Assembly (NCBI GenBank): GCA_024291935.2
Contig: CM044306.1
Location: 25,379,501 to 25,443,500, forward strand
Direction: 5' to 3'
DNA length: 64,000 nucleotides
Origin: Okapia johnstoni
Taxonomy: Eukaryota > Chordata > Mammalia > Artiodactyla > Giraffidae
In this document: positions 38,496 through 50,400 of the stretch, piece by piece
How positions within the stretch are numbered: the stretch's first letter is position 1
Layout of the letters: each line of letters starts with the position of its first letter
Notes under the pieces: generated by a model
Seen by the model: the letters and a program-made list of their open reading frames with translations, nothing else
The model's database searches: none
Told to the model about the DNA's origin: nothing
Position numbers and translations under genes: made by a program

Positions 38496-41400
38496 AGGGA
38501 TGATGGGAGAGCAGGGAGGAGATTGCATGTTGAGGAGAGTGGGGGGTGGTTGTTCTGAGTTAAACATTGAAGGCAGTTCCTGGCTTCTGCGCGCAGAGCA
38601 GACCTGGCCCACAGATGGGGTCCCGGTGGCAGTACCTGCGTGCTCTCTTTTACAGGAACGAATTTTCCTGACCCTCTCCAATTACATCTTCACCGCAGTC
38701 TTTCTGGCTGAGATGACAGTGAAGGTGATGGGGGGGTCAGACTGGACGGGAGCCATCTGGTTCCCAGGTGTGGGGGGGGAGGGCGGGGGAGAGGCTGGGC
38801 CACAGAGGGGGGCAGGGCTGGGGACTGACTGATGGGAGGAGGCAATGTTGGTGACGCAGGGGCATCCCCAGGTGGTGGCGCTGGGCTGGTGCTTTGGGGA
38901 GCAGGCTTACCTGCGTAGCAGCTGGAACGTGCTGGACGGGCTGCTGGTGCTCATCTCCATCATCGACATCCTGGTGTCCATGGTCTCCGACAGCGGCACC
39001 AAGATCCTGGGCATGCTGAGGGTGTTGCGGCTGCTGCGGACCCTGCGCCCGCTCAGGTGCCCCTGCCAGGCACACCCTGATGGCCAGCACCCCATCTGCC
39101 CCTGCTTCCTGCTTGTGACTCCATGGGGAACCCTGCCCCCCACGCCCAGCATCACTTCTCACTTGGTTCAGCTATGGCCCCAGTGGTCTCCCTCCACAGG
39201 CACCCCCCTCAGGGACCCCCTCACGTGACACACTCCTACAGGGCACACCATACAAGGGCCTGTAGGCAGGGCCCTCATGCCCTTCAGCTGCAGTTCTCCC
39301 TGTGTGGTACCCTCAGGGGCAATACTTGACTCTCCCTGTGAAGTGACAGACTCTGTTTTCTGCTTCCCTGCTTTTTCCCCCATCCCAGGGACTACCCACC
39401 AGGTAACACTTCTAGCAATGGATCTGCACTGTTAGGAGACCCTCCCCAGTCAGACAGTCACTCCGAACCCCAACTGAGAGTCATAAATTTCCATGGGTGG
39501 GGACATGGATGAGGCAGATACTGACCAGTGAGGTTTTCCTGGCTGTAATAATCCATCTCTTTGCCTGCCCTCTACATGCTCCACACAAGTTTATCTCCCC
39601 ATCCCCACAACATACTGCATCCCTGGGTTGAATCACCATCCAAACCCCATCCTAGAGGTCTAGGTGTTGGGGTGGGTGGGGGTCTCTGCACAGTGAGCCC
39701 AGAAAGCCAACCTCTTCCCTCCACTAGAGCCCAGGATGGGGACCAGTGAGCCAAGATAGGAGGGGGTGGCAAGCAAGCAGGGCAAGGAAAGTCTGAACCA
39801 GGAACCCCTCTTACCTGCCTCCCTCCCTCCTCAGGGTAATCAGCCGGGCACAGGGGCTGAAGCTGGTGGTGGAAACGCTGATGTCCTCGCTGAAGCCCAT
39901 TGGCAACATTGTGGTCATCTGTTGTGCCTTCTTCATCATATTTGGCATCCTGGGGGTGCAGGTTTGTGGAGATCCAGGGCCAGCTGTCAGGAGAAACCTC
40001 AGGAGTGGCCTTCCTCTTGGCCTGGATGCTGTGGCTCCAGGAGCTGCTGCCACCTTTATCCTAGAAAAGCCATGAAAGGCCCTCAGGCTCCTTCGCCTCC
40101 TGGGCATTTTGCAGAAAACTGGGAGCCTGGAAGAGGCCCCCAAGGGGAGAGGGCCTCAAGGGGCTTCTGACCAGTGCTGCATAGGCTGCCACTCTGCCCC
40201 CTCATGCACTGCTCTGAGTGCAGACGCTGGCCTTGGCCTGCAGTCTGCTCAGGGGTCCCCTCCCTTCCTCCCCTACTGGAGCCAGTGGGCTGCAGGCCAG
40301 GCCTGGGGATCCAAGGCCCAGACAGCTGGGCCAGGTTAGCAGTGAGCTGGCAGGCAGGCGGGTGCAGACCCCAGACGAGGCAGTAAGTGGGGGCTACTGG
40401 GGAAACTTGGCCTCTGGCCCAGGGAGGGAACTTGGCTTTGGAGGAAAAAGAAAGGGAGCTGCCTGCAGGATTTAACAGGCACCTCCAGGAGCCAGGGGAG
40501 CCCGTTCATCCTGCTCTTCCAGAGTAACCCTCCTCGCTCCAGGCTCCAGACATTTCAGCTGTAGCATAGACGGCTGGCTGTTGGGCCAGAGGGAGCTTCT
40601 GGTTGGCTGCCCTCCTCCCTATCCCCTCCTTTGGCTTCCTGGGGTCTCTACTCTGCCCTGGGCGGGGGAGGTATTCTTGGGTTTCCTCAAATTCTCTAGC
40701 TCCAGAGACCAGGCCAGAATACATTTGCTAAGACTGTGTGGTACCTCTCGGCACAGCCGGTGCCCCTTCCACTTCTTACTTCTGGCCTACTTAGGCCCCC
40801 TTGTCCTCCTGTCCCTCAGTCCCTTCCCCACAGTCATAGCCTGGTCTGTTCTAGAGTGAGGGTGAGCTTTCCAGCCAGAAGGACCTGAGACAGGGGAGGT
40901 TACTGTCAGTATGTCTCTGACTTGACCGAGCACCTGGCCCTCACCTAGGGTGTACTTGGAGCTCTTAGGCCCCAGGGCTGGTCTCGGCTTCCTGTGCTCA
41001 CAGCTTACTTCTTTCTCTGTCTCTGGTTATGTGTGTGTTCAGCTCTTCAAAGGGAAGTTCTTTGTGTGCCAGGGCGAGGACACCAGGAACATCACTAACA
41101 AGTCTGACTGTGCTGAGGCCAGTTACCGGTGGGTCCGGCATAAATACAACTTTGACAACCTCGGCCAGGTGAGTCCCAGGCTCTAAGGTGGAGGTGGGAG
41201 AGGTGGCAGGAGTCTGGGGAGGATGCAAGTCCATGCTTAATGGTCATGCGGGGCAGTTGGCTCACCTCTGTTTCATCAGTTAGTGAATGGGTCCTATCTG
41301 GATCTCCAGGCAGTGAGATGATGTATTTCCTTAGCACAGTAGAAGGTGCAGGTGTATTGTCAAGATGATTCTTTTTCTCATTTCACATTCATAGAAACAG

Positions 41401-44400
41401 AAATGCAGGAAATGAAATAGCTCGCTCAGTTTTGCTGGTTTATTTCCCTGTCCCATTCTGGTTTTGGTTTCTGGATTTCCAGAACTCTGGAGTCTGTTGC
41501 TTTACCTGGCTGAGGTCATCTCCTATGGCTCTTCTGGCTTCATAGCAGCCATGGAGCGTTGGGACAGAGAACTCTCATGGAGCCTGGAGTGTGACTCCGG
41601 GCTAACTTCTGAAGGCCTAGGGTCCCTCAAGCTATTGCCAGGAGGTGCTCTGGGGGTCACTGGTGGGTGTCTTGGCTATACATCCTAGGTTTCAAATGGT
41701 CCTTTCCTCCCCTTCCCCCCAGGCCCTAATGTCCCTGTTCGTGCTGGCCTCTAAGGATGGCTGGGTGGATATCATGTATGATGGGCTGGATGCTGTCGGT
41801 GTGGACCAGCAGGTAGGGCTGAGGTGGGCAGTATCCATCTTTGGACTCAGGTCACTCACAATGGGCCAACTCCAGGTGTGACGCGTGCAGGCAGTGGACA
41901 GAAAGACAGCAGAGCAGGTTGGCGAAATGCCATCCAAGAGGTGTTACGTCTTAATATCAGAGGCTGTAACTGGTGGCCTGAGGACAAATGTGGGCTTGCT
42001 TTATTGGCTTGCAACATATTTAAATTTTTTAAATTAGTGATAAACAATTAAACAGCTTCCCTGGTAGCTCATATGGTGAAGGATCTGCCCGCCATGAGGG
42101 AGACCCAGGTTCGATCCCTAGGTTGGGAAGATCCCTTGGAGAAGGGCATGGCAGTCCACTCCGGTATTCTTGCCTGGAGAATTCCTGCTACAGTCCATGG
42201 GGTCACAAAGAGTTGGACATGACTGAGTGACTAACACTACCACTAAACAATTAAAAATTGACAAGTTTCACATGAAAAATCCATATTTGGGTCTGTTCAA
42301 GTCCAAAGATCTGCAAACACTAGACTTGCATTCCTGCCCTTAGGGCAGGAGTCAACTGAAACAGCAAGCAACTCCCCCGCTTTTGGATAGAACATCCACT
42401 CTACTTTGCCATAGTCCCCAAACCTCTCTACTGGCTAACACCAAATGCATTCCATTCACTGACATCCCCTGATGGATCTGTGTATAACTGAGCATGCAGG
42501 CCCCGTCTTAAGGAACCCAGGCTGGGGAGCAGCACCTGTGACAGTTACCCTCAGGCTCATATCTTCACTTGTCCTTCCTGCTCCCCGCCAGCCCATCATG
42601 AACCACAACCCCTGGATGCTGCTGTACTTCATCTCGTTCCTGCTCATCGTGGCCTTCTTTGTCCTGAACATGTTCGTCGGTGTGGTGGTGGAGAACTTCC
42701 ACAAGTGTCGGCAGCACCAGGAGGAAGAAGAGGCCCGGCGGCGGGAGGAGAAGCGTCTACGGAGACTGGAGAAAAAGAGAAGGAGTAAGGAGAAGCAGAT
42801 GGCTGGTCGGTAGTCTTTCCACATCTCTCTGAGTCATACTTGACCTTGGCCTTGCGACTGTAGGGGGCCAGGGGCTGGGGCTGGGGCAGGGAGAAGATTC
42901 TCCCACCCCCTCCCCACCTCCTTCCCCTCGAGAGCATGTCAGCATTTAGAGCCTGCATGAAGCAGACCAGTTCAGCCCTGCGGGGTAGGGGAGCTCCCCT
43001 CTGCGGGCCTCCCTGTCTCAGCATTGTGCTCCCCAGATGATGCCAGTGGGAGCTGATGCACAGTCCCTCCCAGCCTGACTCTGAGAGGAGCCTCATGGGA
43101 TGAAAACCCCGCTTCATTGCCCTGTGCCGGTATCCAGGGACCCTGACCTTGGCACTTGGCACCTTACCCACCCCACGGTTGGTGAGCAAACATCTTCAAC
43201 CTGTGGCTGCCCAGTGTCTGTAGCTGACGGGCACGGCCTTGGCAGAACGTGCAGATGGACCGTGGCGTGCAAACCCCAGACCGCTCCTTTCTCCCTCTTT
43301 CCAGCAAAACTCCCTGGCTTCCCGACTATCATTTTTTTTTCTTCTGCTAAGCTGTTCAAAAATACCCCACCCAGCTCAGGGAGGGTCTGAGGTCACAGGA
43401 ACTCTAAACTCATGACGCTCTGGCCTTAGACCCTTTAGCCCTTCATCTACGACCTCCAACACCTCTTGCCATTGACTGGGTGAGGCCCCTACCCCAGGCC
43501 TCCTCACACTCCTACTATGGGTGGCCGAGACTAAGCGAAAGACTGCAGATTCCAGGACACAAGGCGTGAGTGCGGGTCCTGTGGTGTCCCCACGTGTCTC
43601 CAGGTGTGTCTGCACTTGAGTCACCTCCCTATCTTCAGGGCTCCTGCCTGTCTGTCTGGTAGTCAACAATCAATCAGTGTAACTCTCTCCGTCGCCCACG
43701 TCTCTCTAAGTGTCTCTATGTGTGGGTTTTCTAAGCTTTTGTGTGTCTGTCTCTGTTTCGTCTGCGGGTTTTCCCTCTTCTCTCCACCCTTTCACAAACC
43801 GTCTTCCTTATGCCGACAAGATGTACATGGTGCTCTGAGTTTTCCCTTTGGTTTGTTACAATGTGAGTACTATCAAGCAGGTGGAGGGCTGTGGTGCCCT
43901 CAGCCCCTGGCTCTAGGGCATCTGGAGCCAGGGGAGGGCTGTTGGGGGCTGTGAAATGGAGGCGGGCAGGACAGAGCTCATGCCCCCTGTGAGAGGGGCT
44001 GCTCCAGGGTTAGGACACTGACCTCTAGGCAGCAGCTCTGCGATAAGGGTCCCATTTTGGTTCCTGGTGGACAACTGAGGCTGAGCAGGCGTACTGCCCC
44101 CAGCAGCCATGCTCCCACCCCTGCTTCGTCTGCCCCTCCTTGCAGTCTGTCTTCTCGGCAGGACATCTGCAGATGGAACTCTTTTGGCAGGAGGTACCTG
44201 TGGCCCTGCCTGACCAGCTGGCTCCCCTTCTGGGGTCTGCAGCCTTCTCAGGTGCAGCTGAGGCCACAGCACAGGAAGGAGTGGACATCTGTTCCAAGGA
44301 TGGGCTTCCTCCTCTCCTCGTGCCTCCGACTCCCAGCCCCTGTGACCATGATGAGCTGGCCAAATTGCTCAGCTTCCTCAAGTGCCCTGTGTCCAAGTTT

Positions 44401-47400
44401 GGGGCTGGTACTCAGGACCCACCACCCTTGCTCAGCATGCCCTATTCATTGGCAGAGTGAGGGTCACAGCCCAGGGGAAGCGAGCTGCTGAGGGGGCCCT
44501 GCCCAGCCTACCTGGTCTGGCCAGTGACCAATGTCGTGTTTCATTCTTTTAGATCTAATGCTGGACGATGTAATTGCTTCCGGCAGCTCAGCCAGCGCGG
44601 CGCCAGGTACTGCGTCTGGGGTTGTGGGTTCCAGGGTATGGCCCCGGGCGGTCAGGCCCACGTCATGTGTGCGGGCATCCTCTTTGCTCCCTCTCCATGG
44701 CTCACTGATTTTGTCTTCTCAGGGTGAGGGGTTCTGGGTTCTGTGGCATCCCGTAGGCCTGTGCTAGCTGGACAGGAGGTGAGGGCCTTATCATGCCCCT
44801 CCAGCCGACTTCTCTTGGTGGACCCTCCTTGTCTGGCCAGGCTTTTGACGCCCTGCTCCCAGCCCCCTGCCACCTCTTCCCATTCCTGTTCCTCCTCCTG
44901 GGTCACACAGTTCGATTATTAGAGCTGCAAATCTCTCCCGCCTCCTTTTGTCTGAACGGGAGACTTTGATCCAAGCAAGCAGGATGAGAGGAGCAGAGAG
45001 GGAAAGGATTTGTTTTAAAAATGTAACAATGAATAATTGAACAGACTCATTAATAGTTAAGTAATGGCAGTGGCCACATCATTGCTACAAACAGCAGGAA
45101 TTGGGACTTGAAGATCTGAGTTAGCCACAAGTTTCTCCCCTAAAAGCCAAAGATTTGGGAGTGAGTTGGGTCATTTTCTTTGAGAGCTGTGTCTCTGGGA
45201 GGGCCCTCCTGGTTTTGCCTGCGCCCTCCCCTGCCGCCCCCCACCAGTCCTCTGGCCCCTGCTCTCCCAACACGGCCCCCGGACAGCGGTTCAGAGGTTT
45301 TGAGAATCTGTGAAGTGTGTGGGGCCTCATTACAGCCTCTGATGTCTCCACCTGGTGGTTCCCAACCTGTTTGTCCCTAAGGGCCCCCCTTGTCACCTTC
45401 TACAACAGACCCCACAATGTCAAAGACCTTCTCTGAAGTCGAGAGCATGTCAGTAATGACTTTGTTTCACTGGCTTTACTAATCAAAGACACATCTAATT
45501 GCTAATCAGGACTTATGAGCTGCAGAAGCTTTCATGTTGAACGAAGGCAAAGAAAGACCATTTTTCCATTAAATTAGTCTGTGGGGTCTTAGCACAGGCA
45601 TGCGTATGATTGCTTTTAAGCTTTTAAAAATATTGAAAAGAACTTCAGGACCCCCATGTGACTGCCTCCTCAGGCTGTTGAGGGCTTGGGACTCCAGACT
45701 GGGAACCATGGGCTGTACCTTTCTCTCCTTTTCCAAATTCCCTCAGGAGCCAGACTCCTGCAGACACTACCCTGTGGGTGCTGGGCTGCCTGATCAAAGG
45801 GGAACCCCTGAGCTGCCATTTGAGAGGTCATGCCTGGGGCCCTGGGTGGGTGGATGATGTTTGGCATTGAGAGAGGCTCCAGCCGCTTTGTATCTGGATT
45901 GCCTGGGCCCACATCTCTGAATTGGGCTGTACTGTGAGCTCCTGATGTTAAGGAATGAGAGGAGGGTGAGGGGACATGGCCTTCAGCTTCTCCCTTATGG
46001 GTTCACCTAGTCTGTACACTGATGTGTGCACACAAATACACTCACACCAGAACACCATGGGTCTGGCCTCAGAGGCTTCTCCTTCAAGAGTCAACCCATG
46101 CAGATTTCCATGGCCCCTGAGACCATCTTCTGACACATCCACTCAAAGATAAGCACTCTCTTTACTCTCATACTGCACCCCCTTCTGGGGACATTCTGCT
46201 GTGTTCCTGTGGGCACAGGCAGGTATGTATACTGGTTACAATAGTGTCTCACCTTTCCAGCTGGTGATGGAGACTCAGAGACCCCAAACAAGGGCTCAGA
46301 CCACCCCTATCCCTCTTACCTAAACCTGTTGTTCTACCTGGTCTATACTAGAGTTTTTCAAACTTTCCTGTGCCTAAGAATCCCCCAGAGGACACAACTG
46401 AGCCCCACCTTAGAAACTCTCACAGTGCTCCAGGGTAGGACCTGAGCACCTGCATCTCCAGTCAGCTTTCAAGGCATGGCAATGCTGGTGCATCAGTGTA
46501 CCCAATGGTGTGATGGGGCTGAAGTTACACCCACTAGTCTGGAGTCACTGGAATCAAACATGTGCACCATACTTCCCTGCCAGCACCTCTGCCACCCTGC
46601 GCTGCCCCCAGCAGGAGCGGCGTAGCCAGACCCCAGGGAAAGGCTGAAGGGAAGAGTCTGCTTATCAGGAAAAAGGCCTGATGAGACATGTTGGTCCAGC
46701 CCAGCTTCCAGGTGGAGGGAGAAAACGGGGCTGCCTCCAGCACCAGATTGGTTCCCCTCGGCCTCCTGTGGCACCTGCCTCCAACTCGCCCTCTCTCCTT
46801 TTACCCACTGATCAGGCCTGGCTACAGCAGCTGAAGTTGGCCTCTGTCTTGGGGCCCTGTGTCCCTAGGAGTGACCCCTGCCTTCCTCCTATTCCACCAC
46901 TCCCCTTTGCAAACCCTCTGCCCTGGCTGTGACTTGGGCTCCCAGTGACCCCTACTAACTCACTGTGCCTGTGGCTCTCACTCACAGCCTTGCACCCCCT
47001 CCTGCACCTCTCCTCGCCTCCCGCCCCTGACTGGGGGCTGGGCAGTCCTGGGGGTGCTCTTCTCCTCACTGTCTGACTCTGGTATTTTCTCTGCCTAAGG
47101 TAACTCATACAGATGGGATGCAGAGAGACAGAGCCAGGGCAGCTGGAATGCCAGTGACCACTGGTCAAGACCCCCTCCTGGGCTGCAGCTGGAGCTGTTA
47201 GAGCAGCAGACCCACCCAAGGCTCTGCCCAGGGGCATCTCAGTTTCCTCTCTGAGCCCGAGTTCTTGACTCTAGAACTGAGGTCCAGGAACAAAACAGGT
47301 GACATCATCCAGAGCGCAATAGTGAGAGCCTTTGGACAAACTCTTCGAGAGCACCCTCTGGGCCAAAGCCTCAAGGCTTTGTGTTTAAACCCATCTGGCA

Positions 47401-50400
47401 GCTGGTGAGGGACTTGGGCTGGGAGTTCAGGTACTGCCTCGCAATGTGTACGTAACTTACTTTTTGACGGGCCTCCTTCTCTCTCTCTGTAAAACAAAGG
47501 GATTGGCCAAGGAGATGCTTATAAGGTTGGCCCTGGTGCACTTTGGACCTGGGCTCTAATGGAGGGATTTCTGGCAGCCTTGGCACCTGCTGGTCTGGGG
47601 TCAGGGCTGAGGGTGGAGGGGTTCTGTACACCTCAAGGGCCTGGGACTGGTCTCTGTGAACAGATGCCCTGCCTCAGTCGTCCTACCCCATCTTCCCTCT
47701 GGGCCTCCACCCACTCCTTGGGCTCCTAGAGGAAGGCCAGGAAGAGGTAGCAGCAGCTCCATCTGGCCTGGGGCTGCCTACACAGACAGACTGGGGTGAC
47801 GGGGTGGGGGGGCGGCGGGGAGGGGAGGGCGGTACTCTCTAACCTCTCCTCTGCATTGTCTCAGCTAATAACAGGGCTAATAAGGAGCCGCTTTTTCTAA
47901 CCTAATTGTATTCAAACATTTTAGTTAATTCTCCATTCATATTTTAGCATAATGGGATTGAGTGCTCTCGGCACTTATGGAGATTAATGCAGAGAAAGAG
48001 TTCCAGCTGCTATGGCAACGCTGGGCCCTCTTGTTCTGTGGGTACTGAAGGAAGGAAGGAAGAGGCCGGCTCACCAGGTCTACCTGCCACGGTCGGTCGC
48101 ATCGCTGTGTGGATGACCTGTGGCCTTATGTTGTCCCCTGTCCCTGGCCTCTCCACCCCCATCTTCCTGGGGGCCCTGAGCAAACAGAGTCGTGGTTGGC
48201 TGGCCCATCTGTGGAAACAAAAATATGGCCTAATGCATCCCACAGTGCACCAGAACACTTGGGACTTTCTGCCTCTTGGTTATCCACACCTCAAGGCTGA
48301 TGCTGGAGCGCGGTAGCTGGTGAGGCTGAATGGGCAGCTCTTGGGCACTCTTCTTCCTTCGGCCTTTGGTGGGGGCCCACCCAGGCCACTCCCTGCCTTC
48401 GTTTACCTCTCTGTTTAATAGTCCTGCATGGGAAAGAACAGTTATCACCAGGCTGGCCTGAGCCAAAGCTTCCTGCCGCCCCGGCACAGTCCTCAGAGGC
48501 TACAGCCTTGGCTGGCTTCCGCCGTAGACTTCCTGAGGGGGAAGAGCTGTCTGGGACCTGAGGTTGCCCCAAGGCCCCCATGTGGTGCCTCTTCTTTCGT
48601 GGTGGCTGCCTCTGATGACATGTATCCCCAGCTTGGTGTGGCCTTTCCTCACACCTGGAGGAGGGGTCCCCTGTAATCTCCTGCCCCCAGATTTGTTCTG
48701 CCTGCTTAGTAGGTCAACCTGGTACCATAATTTTCATAACGAAGTGGTTCACTAATTACAAGAGAAATATGATGCCTCTGACAGATCTCAGACAGTGCTT
48801 CCTGCTTCCAGCCCAGCCTGCAGGGGAAGCTGCCCTGGTCCCCAGGAGCAGACTGGGCACTGCCTCATTAGAAACTGGGTGAGCCCTGTGGCCTCCCCTC
48901 TGCCCTCTCCCGAATGAGGGTTCAGGAGTCCCAGGCCCTGCCCCGCGGGAGGCCCTCTGAGTGGGTCGGTGCAGTCAGCCAAGAAGACGTCCAATTTCCA
49001 ATCTCCGGTTTTATCTCCAAATCCCAGCTCTGTTGTAATCTCCTCTGCTCCCCTCAAGAGTCTAAGCTCGGTAAAGGAGTAAGAGCCTTCACCTCTCCAT
49101 TGATGGAGCTTCCTCCGAAGCCAATAAGATCAGTTGTTTTTCGTCTATCGATTGGACCTTACTGCAGAACACCAAGTCGAGGGTGTTACGAGGGGCTGCT
49201 GGATTTTGGAGGCTGCCTCGGGGAGGGGGCTCACCCGGTGTCTACTGTGGGTGGGGAGCTCCGCATGTCCTGACCCCTTCTGTGCCCAACCACAGCCAGT
49301 AGAACAAATGCTCGAAGGGGAAACACCAAGAGAGGGGCTCCTGCCCAAAAAGAGCAGTGCGCGGAGCGTGAGGATGCTGATGATGCTGGAATGTTTCAGC
49401 TCTGGCATTAGAGGCTGGTGGCTGTCAGGGACTGTGGGTGGAGGGGGGCACAGTGGGCAGGGCCCAATGGCTGCTCTGTTCTCCCTGCTGCCCCACCAGA
49501 AGCCCAGTGCAAACCCTACTACTCAGACTACTCCCGCTTCCGGCTGCTCGTCCACCACCTGTGTACCAGCCACTACCTGGATCTCTTCATCACGGGTGTC
49601 ATTGGGCTGAACGTGGTCACTATGGCCATGGAGCACTACCAGCAGCCCCAGGTAGGACTGAGTGACTGGCCATCTGGGCCCCACCTCCAGTCATGAGCCT
49701 GTGGGTGAAGCTAACCCAGCTTGAGTCAGGGCACCTCAGGCGAGTGCTTGGCCCCCTACAGGGGATCTCTTGTACCACTTGCAGGGACTTGTGAAGGTCA
49801 GTCTTGTCTTGGTTTTACAGATGAGGACACTGAGGCTTAGAGAGGTTAGTTGACTTGACCAGCTAACTGGGAAGTGAAGGACCTGGATTCTTCACCCAGC
49901 AGATATTTGTTACCTTAAATAAATAAAATGTTCAGTGTTCTTGACCTTTGAGGATAAAGAAGGCAGATCTGTGCCTACCCTTTTGGAATTTAGATTCTAG
50001 TCAATATCCAGCTCCAAACCTCACCTGTGATCTTGCTACTTCTCAAATCAGCTTCTCAAATCATCTGCCTTCCACATCTTAGTTTTCCCATCTGTAAAAT
50101 AGGGACAATGCAGAAGACCCCTTTCACTTCTAGCATTCTGTGCCTTCCAGCACATTCTCATGTGATCTCCTCACCATCCCTCAAGGAGAGAGATCTTTCA
50201 ACACAGAGTTTGGATCATACATGTGAATGAGAAACCTACTCTATCCTAGAGTGGTGGCCAGTGATCAGTCATCATGGTGAGAAGGGAAGAAAGTTCCCCT
50301 TAGACTCACACTGTCTCCCGGATCTGGGAGGGATGATAGAAGGATCAGGATGGGCATCTTCCCTGGGCCTTAAGAGATCTTGCGTCTTACCCCCATCCCT

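Larger units (their letters stand above)
44607..49499 (+). other. CACNA1G: Intron 26
   Basis: 4.9 kb. It contains AT-rich patches (about 44995-45085 and 45470-45590), an hAT-like remnant with facing ends (about 45353-45710), a MER5A-like remnant (about 46345-46500) and a compact AT-rich island with homeodomain motifs (about 47860-48020). No exon recognised. Confidence 0.85.
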
